Shown: piece after piece, positions 42,439-51,078 of the stretch
Position numbering within the stretch: position 1 is the stretch's first letter
How the letters are laid out: the number at the start of each line of letters is the position of its first letter
NCBI GenBank assembly: GCA_006226545.1
Contig: SBGR01000079.1
Coordinates: 49,357 to 113,356 of the forward strand
Direction of reading: 5' to 3'
DNA length: 64,000 nucleotides
Source: Bacteroidota bacterium
Lineage (GTDB): Bacteria; Bacteroidota; Bacteroidia; UBA8524
Notes under the pieces: generated by a model
Told to the model about the DNA's origin: nothing
The model's input: the letters and a program-made list of their open reading frames with translations, nothing else
Databases searched by the model: none
Position numbers and translations under genes: made by a program

Positions 42439-43506
42439 TTAATAGCTATAGCCCTCCAAGTATCTTACGTTATAACGCGGCTTAACAGTTTTGATTGGAG
42501 GAGTGAATGACATATCAAAGCAATAGCTAATAAATATCTCATGCGTTCCGGCTTTGGTATACTTCAAAGTAGAAGAGCTCAAAGCGTTGAAATCATAAGA
42601 GTATCCGGCATACAAGTTATTCTTGATGTAATAGCCTAACATGAGGTAAATAGCATCACCAGAACGAACACCGGCTCCTAAAACAAGCTTCTGTCCCATC
42701 TTAGCTCTAGCACTCAGGTCAACCTGAACACCTCCACCACCCAAGGTTCTTACCATAACCGAAGGCAATAAGGAAATACTGCCTAAATCGTGTTCTGAAC
42801 CAGCCAAGAAGTGAATGTATCGTTCAGTTGTAAAACTAAAGGCGTTCTCTGCGGTTACCACAGGCTTGGTTAAGTGAGCCATGGAAATACCCGTATAGAA
42901 ACCATTGAACAAAGACTGATTGGAATAGTAGATACCTGCACCGAGGTCAAATGAACCATCGCTTACTTTGGTGTTTGGAATCTGTGGATCTGTTGGATCA
43001 ATTGGCATGTATTTGCTACCGTCTTGTGTCAAGTTAACCATACCGAAGTCCATACCGATAGACAAGGTCTGATCGTAGTTATAACCTCTGGCATTGTCGG
43101 AAGGAATCTTACGACCAAATCCATGTTTGTACGCTACTGATCCTCTTAGGTATAGCGTGCTGAGATAACCAATCTTATCATTCACCGCAACAAAACCTAA
43201 ACCCAAGTTTTTATTCTTGAGAATCGGAGCTGTAATGCTAATGGATTGTGTTGTAGGGTTTACACGCGAATTGGTAGCGGTGCTATTCCCTAAATCAAAT
43301 CCTGAAGGATCTTGTGCAGATTGCCCTAACCACTGTGTATGCGATAATGCGTTCACACAGATTGCGTCTTTCTCACCAGCTGTTGCCGGATTGTACGCAA
43401 GCTTGTTCAGCATATAATGCGTGTAGTAGGGAGCGAACTGCCCATAAGATTGTACAGAAAAAAATACAGTGCCCAGAAAAAGTAATCGAGTAAAGGTTCT
43501 TTGCAT
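42439..43506 (-). CDS. porP: PorP/SprF family type IX secretion membrane protein
   Basis: A protein of about 355 residues. A signal peptide (MQRTFTRLLFLGTVFFSVQS) precedes the family motif FAPYYTHYMLNKLAYNPATA. The rest consists of amphipathic strands of an outer-membrane beta-barrel (LGLGFVAVNDKIGYLSTLYL, IYLMLGYYIKNNLYAGYSYD). PorP/SprF proteins help present T9SS cargo; the copy next to gldK/porK is thought to be a core component. I start at the ATG at 43506; the frame is open to 43515. A perfect 14-base palindrome lies 42 bases upstream. Confidence 0.95.
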   Translation of the reverse strand: MQRTFTRLLFLGTVFFSVQSYGQFAPYYTHYMLNKLAYNPATAGEKDAICVNALSHTQWLGQSAQDPSGFDLGNSTATNSRVNPTTQSISITAPILKNKNLGLGFVAVNDKIGYLSTLYLRGSVAYKHGFGRKIPSDNARGYNYDQTLSIGMDFGMVNLTQDGSKYMPIDPTDPQIPNTKVSDGSFDLGAGIYYSNQSLFNGFYTGISMAHLTKPVVTAENAFSFTTERYIHFLAGSEHDLGSISLLPSVMVRTLGGGGVQVDLSARAKMGQKLVLGAGVRSGDAIYLMLGYYIKNNLYAGYSYDFNALSSSTLKYTKAGTHEIFISYCFDMSFTPPIKTVKPRYNVRYLEGYSY

Positions 43507-43547
43507 GTAGCGCAAGATTTAAGTTTAGTCTTATCGCAAATATTAGG

Positions 43548-43561
43548 TATTGTTAACAATA
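43548..43561. promoter_or_regulatory. Palindrome upstream of porP, possible operator
   Basis: TATTGTTAACAATA is a perfect 14-base inverted repeat. On the minus strand it lies directly upstream of a -7-like TAATATTTG, overlapping the presumed -33 region of the porP promoter. That position suits a repressor or activator site. No regulator gene can be assigned. Confidence 0.45.
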
Positions 43562-43677
43562 TTACAACAATGCCTATCGAAAATTAAACGAAGCGGGGCA
43601 GTATTTCGTATACAAGCGATAAAAAAACAAGAGAATATAGGCAGCAACGCCTATACATACTTATTCACATGCTAATG

Positions 43678-44424
43678 TTACTTATTCACCTGTACGATGT
43701 AATTCTCCAATGCCATCGTCATGGATGGGGCCTCTGGAGTAGGTGCCGGGATATTCAAAGCCAGCTTAGCTTCTTCAATAGCCATAGCCGTAGTTGTACC
43801 CCAAGCCGCGATGCGCGTATCTTTCTGTATGAAACTAGGGAAGTTCTCAAACAAGGACTTGATATCTGCCGGAGAATAGAATACGATGATATCGTAGTAT
43901 ACGTCGGCCAAATCGCTCAAATCTGCTGATACCGTTTTGTACAATACCGCCTCCGCAAACTTGATCTTGTTCTTGGTCATGAAATCCGGAATACTAGGCT
44001 TACGGATATCACTGCAAGGGAAAATATACTTCTCTGAAGAATGATTTTTAATGAGTTTCAGCAGTTCCTGCTCCGATCCATTACCAAAGAATATCTTACG
44101 CTTGCGCATCACGATATACTTCTGTAGGTAATAAGCCATCCCCTCGTTGATGCAGAAATACTTCATCTCAGGAGGCATTTCCAGCTTCAATTCTTCGCAG
44201 GCACGGAAATAATGATCAACTGCATTTCTAGAGTTGAAGATAACAGCAGTATAGTCTAAGAAATTGACTTTCTCTGTTTTTCTAAACTCCTTTCCCGGTA
44301 CGGGGTCCACCTGAATAAAAGGCCGAAAATCGACTTTTACGTTCAGCTTCTCTGCAAGGTCAAAAAATGGGCTTTTCGGTCCCTCTGGTTGCGGTTGGGA
44401 AACCAGGATTGTTTTAACTTTCAA
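43678..44424 (-). CDS. hemD: Uroporphyrinogen-III synthase-like protein
   Basis: A 248-residue protein with the bilobal HemD pattern. Readable marks are KTILVSQPQPEGPKSPFFDL, LDYTAVIFNSRNAVDHYFRA (lobe 1) and YYDIIVFYSPADIKSLFENF with IAAWGTTTAMAIEEA (lobe 2). HemD closes hydroxymethylbilane to uroporphyrinogen III in tetrapyrrole synthesis. HemD proteins are poorly conserved, and this form, adjacent to DUF4271 and the T9SS genes, is common in Bacteroidota, so its activity is likely but not proven. It lies 15 bases after the DUF4271 gene and 171 bases before porP. Confidence 0.85.
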   Translation of the reverse strand: MKVKTILVSQPQPEGPKSPFFDLAEKLNVKVDFRPFIQVDPVPGKEFRKTEKVNFLDYTAVIFNSRNAVDHYFRACEELKLEMPPEMKYFCINEGMAYYLQKYIVMRKRKIFFGNGSEQELLKLIKNHSSEKYIFPCSDIRKPSIPDFMTKNKIKFAEAVLYKTVSADLSDLADVYYDIIVFYSPADIKSLFENFPSFIQKDTRIAAWGTTTAMAIEEAKLALNIPAPTPEAPSMTMALENYIVQVNK

Positions 44425-44439
44425 GGCTCTCTCTCTCTT

Positions 44440-45342
44440 TTAATTCAGGTTCATCTCCACTAGTTTGATTGCAACAAACCAAGGCATGATTTCAAGGGCG
44501 CAAAGATATAAAATTAAATAGAACCTCGGATAGGTGTATGAAGAGGCCGCATGTAAAAAAGTACGTATCAACTTGATAAGCAGGGTTAAAACAAGCGCTC
44601 CAATCATCCAATTTACCACATTAACAGCCTCAATTGGCCAACCATTTAACAGAACATACAGGAAAATTAGAAGTAAAATAGCCGCTAAAATAAAGTTCAA
44701 AACAACCGTATAGTAGAACAAGGTTGCCGTGAAATAGCGTGCTTCAAAAATCCGCCCTATAGCCACTTCCAAAAAGTAGCGACTCATGAAGTAGGCAAAA
44801 ATCAACATCGCTAAAACAATGTAATCTCCCCATGCATAATCAGTCATCATGAAGCCCAGTTGCCAAAACCACAACTGCAATGGAAAAGCATAAAGCAAAG
44901 AGAAAAAGAAACTCAAGACCAAAGCAAAGCTGCTCATCTCCGATTGCTGGTCTTCCAGTAAATCGTCTAATGCCTTCGGCGCTGTAAAAGCCCGCAAGAA
45001 GCGAATCAAGATGCCCGGAAACAAAAGCCTGGCAAAGCCAATCACCAGTAGCAAGATGAAGATGAGTCCGAAACGCCAGTTATTGGCCACGAAATTTCGG
45101 ACTACCGGAGTGCCGTAATTGTCTTCTGATCTGACCCAAGGCATTTCATACAACTCACTCAAGGAATCCAATCGCATCAGTAGAAGCTCTTCTACCAAAG
45201 TATCTTGGTAAAAGGGATAAGCCCTCCATGCCGATTCCCAATTGCGCGAAGTATCCGGCTCTTCCGGTTGAGCATGGGCCATTTGCCCGGTCAAGCAGAG
45301 ACCGAAAAACAAAACGAATAAGAGGCGACGGCGAATTTCCAC
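44440..45342 (-). CDS. DUF4271 multi-pass membrane protein
   Basis: A protein of about 300 residues, DUF4271 family, unknown function. It has a signal-like N-terminus (LLFVLFFGLCLTGQMAHAQP), an extracytoplasmic stretch to about residue 90, then six or so hydrophobic helices (FGLIFILLLVIGFARLLFPG, VLNFILAAILLLIFLYVLLN, LILYLCALEIMPWFVAIKLV). I chose GTG at 45342 because a TATATTTG box lies just upstream (45355-45362), while the longer frame from 45381 would start inside the hemW start codon region. It is followed closely by hemD and then the T9SS genes, a Bacteroidota-typical order. Confidence 0.85.
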   Translation of the reverse strand: MEIRRRLLFVLFFGLCLTGQMAHAQPEEPDTSRNWESAWRAYPFYQDTLVEELLLMRLDSLSELYEMPWVRSEDNYGTPVVRNFVANNWRFGLIFILLLVIGFARLLFPGILIRFLRAFTAPKALDDLLEDQQSEMSSFALVLSFFFSLLYAFPLQLWFWQLGFMMTDYAWGDYIVLAMLIFAYFMSRYFLEVAIGRIFEARYFTATLFYYTVVLNFILAAILLLIFLYVLLNGWPIEAVNVVNWMIGALVLTLLIKLIRTFLHAASSYTYPRFYLILYLCALEIMPWFVAIKLVEMNLN

Positions 45343-45343
45343 G

Positions 45344-45362
45344 TAACTTTGCCTCAAATATA
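45344..45362. promoter_or_regulatory. Overlapping face-to-face promoters of hemW and the DUF4271 gene
   Basis: TAACTTTG on the plus strand (45344-45351) points to hemW and TATATTTG on the minus strand (45355-45362) points to DUF4271. Both match TAnnTTTG and only 3 bases separate them, so polymerase bound at one would block the other. Confidence 0.5.
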
Positions 45363-45379
45363 CACGGAGAGCCCTAAGC

Positions 45380-46522
45380 ATGGCAGGAATTTATCTACAT
45401 ATCCCCTTTTGCAAAAAAGCCTGTCACTATTGCGATTTTCATTTCAGCACCTCCCTCCACTACAAAGACCAACTTCTAGAGGCCATGCACCGTGAGATTG
45501 AATTGCGCGCCGGACTTCTGCCTGAAGTACATACCATCTATTTTGGCGGAGGAACTCCCAGTCTCCTCACCGATGCTGAACTCTCCACCCTTCTTCAATC
45601 GCTAAACAAACATTTCAAGTTAGCAAACGATGTGCAGGTGACCTTGGAAGCCAACCCGGATGACTTAAACTTTGATCGCTTGATGGCTTTAAAAGCGATA
45701 GGCATACAAAGACTAAGCATCGGAATTCAGAGCTTTCACAACGAAGACCTGATTTGGATGAACCGCTCCCACCAAGCCAAACAAGCCCTGCAATGCATTG
45801 AAGATGCCGTGGAAATTGGTTTTGATGAACTCAATATCGACCTCATCTTTGGCTACCCTTTACTGAGCGATGAAAAGTGGACGTCCAATATCCAACAAGC
45901 CCTCTCCCTCCCTATCCAACACCTTTCCTGCTATAGCATGACGGTGGAAGACCGCACGGCTTTGAGTTACCAGATAAAAAAAGGACAAACTGCTGCGATG
46001 GAAGACGGACAGGCAGCCCGACAATACCTTATGCTGATGGAGGCCATGGAAGCAGCCGGCTGGGAACATTATGAGATTTCCAACTACTGCAAGCCCGGCT
46101 TTCAATCGAGGCACAATACCTCCTACTGGCAAAGCGAAGCCTACCTCGGCATCGGCCCATCGGCGCACGGGTACCTCAACCCTGAGCGTTATTGGAATAT
46201 CGCTAATAATGCCAAATACATGGAGAGCCTTCTGGCAGGTAACCTAGCTGAAGAAAGAGAATATTTAAGCGAAGACGACCAGTACAACGAGTACCTCATG
46301 ACCCGCCTGCGCACTTCTGCCGGCATCACGAAGGCAGATTTAGAAAAACGCTTCGGCTCAGATGCTTGGCCTTTGCTTTTAAGCGAACTGGAACTCTATA
46401 GATCAGAGTTGGGTAGCGAAGCTGTAGCTTCTGCATTTAGTTTGACTGAATCAACACTTTCCCTCACACGTGCCGGGAAACTTCTGGCCGACAGCCATAT
46501 TGCCGCACTTTTCAGGGCATAA
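45380..46522 (+). CDS. hemW: Radical SAM heme chaperone HemW
   Basis: A 380-residue radical SAM protein. The Fe-S cluster motif is C-x3-C-x2-C in PFCKKACHYCDFHFS; the glycine-rich SAM site is IYFGGGTPSLLTDAEL; then come RLSIGIQSFHNEDLIWMNR, NIDLIFGYPL and the C-terminal HemW extension (YNEYLMTRLRTSAGI). HemW binds heme and delivers it to respiratory enzymes and was formerly misannotated as oxygen-independent coproporphyrinogen oxidase. It lies divergent from DUF4271-hemD and shares their promoter region. Confidence 0.95.
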   Translation: MAGIYLHIPFCKKACHYCDFHFSTSLHYKDQLLEAMHREIELRAGLLPEVHTIYFGGGTPSLLTDAELSTLLQSLNKHFKLANDVQVTLEANPDDLNFDRLMALKAIGIQRLSIGIQSFHNEDLIWMNRSHQAKQALQCIEDAVEIGFDELNIDLIFGYPLLSDEKWTSNIQQALSLPIQHLSCYSMTVEDRTALSYQIKKGQTAAMEDGQAARQYLMLMEAMEAAGWEHYEISNYCKPGFQSRHNTSYWQSEAYLGIGPSAHGYLNPERYWNIANNAKYMESLLAGNLAEEREYLSEDDQYNEYLMTRLRTSAGITKADLEKRFGSDAWPLLLSELELYRSELGSEAVASAFSLTESTLSLTRAGKLLADSHIAALFRA

Positions 46523-46544
46523 AAAAAGCCGTCTCGCGACGGCT
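46521..46544 (-). terminator. Rho-independent terminator of nfu
   Basis: AGCCGTC / GACGGCT stem with a TCGC loop. The seven-T run is on the minus-strand side and overlaps the hemW stop codon region. Confidence 0.87.
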
Positions 46545-46574
46545 CTTCTGTTATAAAACACTAAACCTTAAATC

Positions 46575-47138
46575 TTATTCAGCTTCTGCTTCTACTGATT
46601 CTACCTCAGGAATCATGCGCTTAAGCAAGTTTTCAATACCTGCTTTTAAGGTGATGGTAGACGAAGGACAACCACTGCAAGATCCTTTCAATACCACTTT
46701 CACCACACCTTCATCAAAGGATTTAAAGGAAATGGCGCCACCGTCCATCTCCACAGCCGGCTTCACGTGTGCATCCAAAAGGTCTTTGATTTTCATCACT
46801 ACCTCGTTTTCCTCTTCTTCGCTCAGCTTCTCTTCGCGAGCACTCATAATTTCTTTGCCTTCTTCCAGCCATTCTTTCACAAAATCGCGAAGCTCATGCA
46901 TGATGGTAGCCCATTCAAATGTGGATACCTTGCTCACCGTAACGAAGTTGTTCATGATGAACACCGCGTTAACGTAAGGCTTCTCAAAAAGTGCTGTTGC
47001 CAATGGTGAACGAAGTGCAGCTTCACGACTTTGAAAATCAGCGCTGTCGTTCGGTAATATCATGCGGTTCGCCACAAATTTCATGGTCTCCGGATTTGGA
47101 GTTGCTTCCGCGTATATGTTGATCAGTTCCTTTTCCAT
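46575..47138 (-). CDS. nfuA: Nfu/NifU-like Fe-S cluster scaffold protein
   Basis: A 187-residue protein with an N-terminal Nfu_N domain (INIYAEATPNPETMKFVANR, LFEKPYVNAVFIMNNFVTVS) and a C-terminal NifU domain (LDAHVKPAVEMDGGAISFKS) carrying the cluster-binding CxxC in LKGSCSGCPSSTITLK. It carries 4Fe-4S clusters to client proteins. I start at MEKELINIY: a -7-like box lies 19 bases upstream, so the 40 extra residues of the longer open frame are not coding. It is divergent from hscA, another Fe-S assembly gene. Confidence 0.93.
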   Translation of the reverse strand: MEKELINIYAEATPNPETMKFVANRMILPNDSADFQSREAALRSPLATALFEKPYVNAVFIMNNFVTVSKVSTFEWATIMHELRDFVKEWLEEGKEIMSAREEKLSEEEENEVVMKIKDLLDAHVKPAVEMDGGAISFKSFDEGVVKVVLKGSCSGCPSSTITLKAGIENLLKRMIPEVESVEAEAE

Positions 47139-47157
47139 ATTATTTAGAATCGTTCTA

Positions 47158-47165
47158 CAAAGGTA
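47158..47165 (-). promoter_or_regulatory. Predicted -7 box of nfu
   Basis: TACCTTTG on the minus strand, a TAnnTTTG match, 19 bases before ATG 47138. Confidence 0.5.
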
Positions 47166-47289
47166 ACAATTTTCCTGCCACGCAATGATGTAGATACATT
47201 TATTTTTTTCCTTTAAAAACAGGCATTTACAGGCATTTCGCTCAGATTTTAAACCCAAGGCCCAACTAGGTTTAGCAAGCCGAAAAGCC

Positions 47290-47297
47290 TAATTTTG
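47290..47297 (+). promoter_or_regulatory. Predicted -7 box of hscA
   Basis: TAATTTTG matches TAnnTTTG and lies 16 bases before the ATG at 47314. Confidence 0.45.
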
Positions 47298-47313
47298 CGC
47301 AAATTATTTTGAC

Positions 47314-49182
47314 ATGCCGAGTATTTCCATCAACATAAAATCCGGAACCCTTCAGAACAAAGACTATATCCTAGGCATCGACCTAGGAACGACCAATTCG
47401 CTGGTGGCCGTGATGGATGGAGACCAAGCTGAGCCAAAGGCTTTAAAAGGAAAAGGCCAACACGTGATTGTGCCTTCGTTGATTCACTTCGGACCGGAAG
47501 GCCAAGTGATTGTTGGTGAAGCGGCAAAACCTTTTATCGTAGACCACCCGGAGCGCACCGTGTATTCGGTAAAACGTTTGATGGGCAAATCGTATGGCGA
47601 CCTCGGCTCTCATTCCGATTACTTCGGTTATAAGATTATTGATGAGCAGGACGATAGCTTGGTGAAAATCAAAATCGACGACCGCTTCTATACTCCAATT
47701 GAACTCTCTTCGCTCATTCTCAAAGAACTGAAAAACAGAGCAGAGCAAGAGCTCGGTGGCTCCGTTAGCAAGGCGGTGATTACCGTACCGGCTTATTTCA
47801 ATGATGCTCAAAGACAAGCAACGCGTGACGCGGGCAAACTAGCCGGTTTAGAGGTACTGCGTATCGTGAATGAACCTACCGCGGCTAGCTTAGCCTATGG
47901 CTTAGGTTTGGACAGAGAGCAAGACCATCATGTTGCGGTATACGATTTGGGAGGTGGCACCTTCGACGTATCAATCCTGCGTATCAGCAATGGGATATTT
48001 GAAGTATTGTCGACACACGGTGATACCTACCTCGGTGGCGATGACTTTGACCGCGCTGTAGTGGAGCATTGGCTTGGTCAGATTCCGCAAGGCGTGGAAT
48101 TGAGCAATTCGGAGACACAGGCCCTTCGCTTGAAAGCAGAAGAAGCAAAAAAAGCACTCAGCAAAGCCGATTTAAGCGAGAGCAGTTTAGAGATTCAAGG
48201 ACAGCAATACCACTTTTCACTGAGCAAAGCCGAATTCAATCAGCTTATCGCTCCTATTCTCCAACGCACCTTGGATGCTTGTGCCCGCGCCCTCAAAGAC
48301 AGCGAATTGAAGCTGGAAGAAATTGACAGCGCCGTATTGGTGGGTGGTTCAACCCGCAGCGAGGCCGTGAAAGAAGCCGTAGCCGGATTCTTTAAACATT
48401 CTGAATTAAACGATAGCCTGAACCCTGACGAAGTGGTTGCCCTGGGTGCTGCCATCGAAGCCGATATCCTAGCCGGTAATAGAAAAGACATCCTATTGCT
48501 CGACGTTACACCGCTTTCATTGGGCATTGAAACCTTGGGTGGATTGATGGATACGATTATTCCAAGAAACAGCAAGGTGCCGAACCGTGTTGGGAAAGAA
48601 TATACCACTTCGGTAGATGGACAGGTTAACATGAAAATCAGCGTTTACCAAGGCGAAAGAGAATTGGTGAGCGAAAACCGTAAGCTGGCCGAATTTACGT
48701 TACAAGGTATTCCGGCAATGCCGGCAGGCATGCCTAAGATTCAGGTAAACTTTATGCTCAATGCCGATGGCATTTTACAAGTGCAAGCCACCGAACTACG
48801 CTCCGGCGTGAAACAGCATATTGAAGTTAAACCACAATACGGATTAACGGATGAAGAGGTGGAGCGTATGTTGCTCGATAGTATCACACATGCTGAATCA
48901 GACGTAAAAACCCGCATGGTGGTAGAAGCGAAAACCGAAGCGGAGCAGATACTTTATGTAACAGAGCGTTTCATCGCTAAAAACAAGAATTTACTTAGCG
49001 ATCAAGAGATTCAGAGCACTTCGCTTCTCCTGAATGATTTGAAAAATTCATTGGAAAGCAACGATAAGGATATAATATTGGGTCATATAGATGAGTTAAA
49101 CGAGTATACTCGTCCGTTTGCAGAAAGACTAATGGACCGGAGTGTCTCTGAAGCCTTGAAAGGAAAAAGCATTGATTCGTAA
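47314..49182 (+). CDS. hscA: Hsp70-type Fe-S assembly chaperone (HscA-like)
   Basis: A 622-residue Hsp70. The ATPase domain opens with [20 protein letters not shown] after a 17-residue leader typical of HscA, and includes [51 protein letters not shown] and [17 protein letters not shown]. The substrate-binding domain has [16 protein letters not shown]. The C-terminus lacks the DnaK-type GGx/EEVD tail and is short. HscA helps release clusters from the scaffold IscU. Its place opposite nfu supports the Fe-S role; hscB and iscU are not in the window. Its end overlaps the next gene by 11 bases. Confidence 0.92.
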   Translation: MPSISINIKSGTLQNKDYILGIDLGTTNSLVAVMDGDQAEPKALKGKGQHVIVPSLIHFGPEGQVIVGEAAKPFIVDHPERTVYSVKRLMGKSYGDLGSHSDYFGYKIIDEQDDSLVKIKIDDRFYTPIELSSLILKELKNRAEQELGGSVSKAVITVPAYFNDAQRQATRDAGKLAGLEVLRIVNEPTAASLAYGLGLDREQDHHVAVYDLGGGTFDVSILRISNGIFEVLSTHGDTYLGGDDFDRAVVEHWLGQIPQGVELSNSETQALRLKAEEAKKALSKADLSESSLEIQGQQYHFSLSKAEFNQLIAPILQRTLDACARALKDSELKLEEIDSAVLVGGSTRSEAVKEAVAGFFKHSELNDSLNPDEVVALGAAIEADILAGNRKDILLLDVTPLSLGIETLGGLMDTIIPRNSKVPNRVGKEYTTSVDGQVNMKISVYQGERELVSENRKLAEFTLQGIPAMPAGMPKIQVNFMLNADGILQVQATELRSGVKQHIEVKPQYGLTDEEVERMLLDSITHAESDVKTRMVVEAKTEAEQILYVTERFIAKNKNLLSDQEIQSTSLLLNDLKNSLESNDKDIILGHIDELNEYTRPFAERLMDRSVSEALKGKSIDS

Positions 49183-49876
49183 AAAACATATACTGACGTT
49201 GGGAGTATTCATGCTCCTTTTCAGCCAGCTTTGTTCTGCTCAGCTGTACCGTGATTCCGATTTAGACCCAACTGAACGTCCAAAACGTGTTGGCATCCGC
49301 GCCGGACTAGGCACCAACTGGCTTACTTCCGATATCTTACCTCAAAGCGAACCCATGTTCGGTGTACAAGGTGGTGTTTATTTCAGACTAAAACTGGGTG
49401 GCCGTTTTCATTACCAAACTGAGTTGGCGGCTTCCTTTAAAGGTTCCAAATACGATTATTCCGATACAGGTTACTACTATAACAGACTTGGCCTACTTTA
49501 CATTGAGTTTCCGCAGTATTTGATGATTAACCTCGATAAAGCGGAGAAACATAACCTTATGTTGGGCGGCTCTTTTAACTACCTGATTCGACCATCGTTG
49601 TTTGTAACCAATGAGCTTTTTCCTTCTTTCGACAAGTTGCCTATAAAGAATTACGATATAACCTTCAATGTGGGCTATTTCTTAAACTTCGGTACAGTCG
49701 GACTTCAGTTGGCTTACCACCACGGCATCACCAATATTGATGAGCCTTTTGAGAATTTCACCAAAGGAGCCAACAATGGAACACACCCGGGATTATCGTT
49801 GACGGATGTTCACCCAAGCTTTGAAAACATCACCCGAATCAATACCCATTCGGTTCATCTTTCCTTGTACTTTTAA
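49172..49876 (+). CDS. PorT-like outer-membrane beta-barrel protein
   Basis: A 234-residue protein starting at TTG, with a signal peptide ([19 protein letters not shown]) and about eight amphipathic strands: [73 protein letters not shown]. The final residues SVHLSLYF form a beta-signal with a terminal aromatic. This is the PorT/outer-membrane beta-barrel superfamily; true T9SS PorT function cannot be claimed. It overlaps hscA by 11 bases and the OmpA-family gene by 1 base. Confidence 0.85.
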   Translation: MIRKKHILTLGVFMLLFSQLCSAQLYRDSDLDPTERPKRVGIRAGLGTNWLTSDILPQSEPMFGVQGGVYFRLKLGGRFHYQTELAASFKGSKYDYSDTGYYYNRLGLLYIEFPQYLMINLDKAEKHNLMLGGSFNYLIRPSLFVTNELFPSFDKLPIKNYDITFNVGYFLNFGTVGLQLAYHHGITNIDEPFENFTKGANNGTHPGLSLTDVHPSFENITRINTHSVHLSLYF

Positions 49877-51078
49877 TGCGCATTTTCTGGTTCTTGTCCG
49901 CACTCTTGTGGATGGGCATTAGTCAGGCCCAGAACCTGCTTCCTAACCCGCAGTTTAGCGATGTAAACATTTGCTGCGAATACCACGTAAGCTGCGCCCC
50001 CATGGGATGGTGGACCTGCTCAGGCGGCACCTTCAACTTTCAGAAAAACGAGTTTGACAAAAACGGAAAGCTGATTTATAAGCCGGCCATGATGCGAATT
50101 CTCTCGCATAAGCTACCTGATCACCGCTCGTATATTCAAGCGCCCATCTTATGCCCATTAACACCGGGGGCCAGCTATACTTTAGCGATGACTGTGCGCG
50201 GACGAAACTACCTTCCAAAAGAACTGGGCATTTGGCTGAGTGATACTTTCGTGAACCAAGAATCGGTTACCGTATACACGGTAGACTCCGTTGGTGGATT
50301 GTTTCGAGGCTACCGCATTGATTCTTGTTTGCGAGCATCACCTGATACCAACTTGGAACTGGAACCTGGCAACCGCTTATTCGCTCAAAAAATCAAACTC
50401 CACTACCGCTTTCAGGCCACAGGAAAAGAGCGATTTCTCATCTTAGGAAACTTTAAAAACGACGCCTCCACATCGCTCTACCATTACCCTTTTTCAGGCA
50501 AAGCCGATGACTGTTTGCTGGAAGTATACGAGGTAAGTTTGCTTAGCGATGAAGGCATAGCCTGCGAAACGGAAGCACAGCTGGAAATCCTCGATCGGTT
50601 AAACCGAAGGCATACCTTTTACGGCGCATGTAGCGATACCGTTGCCATTGACATGAATCGCTTGTTTGCTCATATCTGGCCACAGCCGAAAGAAGAAACA
50701 CCGAACACCTTAGAATACTGGGGAAAGAAACAGGTGTTGCAAGGCATTCACTTCGCGTTTGATGATACACTCATGACCGGAAACTCCTTGATGGTTTGCG
50801 ATAGCTTGATTGAACTGATCAAACGTTCAGGGGCCGATAGCCTTATTCTCATTGGCCATACCGACAGTTTGGGTGGGGCAGCTTACAACGACAGTCTTTC
50901 TTTACTCCGTGCACGAACCATAGCGCATTACGTGCAACAATCCATCGCTCAAATCAACATACGAGCCGTGGGCAAAGGCAGTACAGAAAGCAGAGCCGAT
51001 AATGGCAGTGAAGAAGGGAGGGCCTTAAACCGAAGGGTAGAATTTATCTTGCTAAAGAGCGAAGACGGAACACCTTGA
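49876..51078 (+). CDS. OmpA-family protein with N-terminal carbohydrate-binding-like region
   Basis: A 400-residue exported protein (signal peptide ISQAQ at about residue 19). Residues 20-240 form a beta-rich domain beginning NLLPNPQFSDVNICCEYHVS, like the discoidin or carbohydrate-binding modules that precede OmpA domains in Bacteroidota. Residues about 290-397 are an OmpA peptidoglycan-binding domain with SLILIGHTDSLGGAAYNDSL, LLRARTIAHYV and GRALNRRVEFIL. It would tie the outer membrane to peptidoglycan. The start codon overlaps the PorT-like stop. The 3' end overlaps the convergent glycosyltransferase gene by 35 bases. Confidence 0.9.
   Translation: MRIFWFLSALLWMGISQAQNLLPNPQFSDVNICCEYHVSCAPMGWWTCSGGTFNFQKNEFDKNGKLIYKPAMMRILSHKLPDHRSYIQAPILCPLTPGASYTLAMTVRGRNYLPKELGIWLSDTFVNQESVTVYTVDSVGGLFRGYRIDSCLRASPDTNLELEPGNRLFAQKIKLHYRFQATGKERFLILGNFKNDASTSLYHYPFSGKADDCLLEVYEVSLLSDEGIACETEAQLEILDRLNRRHTFYGACSDTVAIDMNRLFAHIWPQPKEETPNTLEYWGKKQVLQGIHFAFDDTLMTGNSLMVCDSLIELIKRSGADSLILIGHTDSLGGAAYNDSLSLLRARTIAHYVQQSIAQINIRAVGKGSTESRADNGSEEGRALNRRVEFILLKSEDGTP

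Noticed and set aside
47139..47258. 40-residue extension of the Nfu reading frame.
   Set aside because: The predicted promoter box (47158-47165) lies within it and the residues do not look like an Nfu N-terminus.
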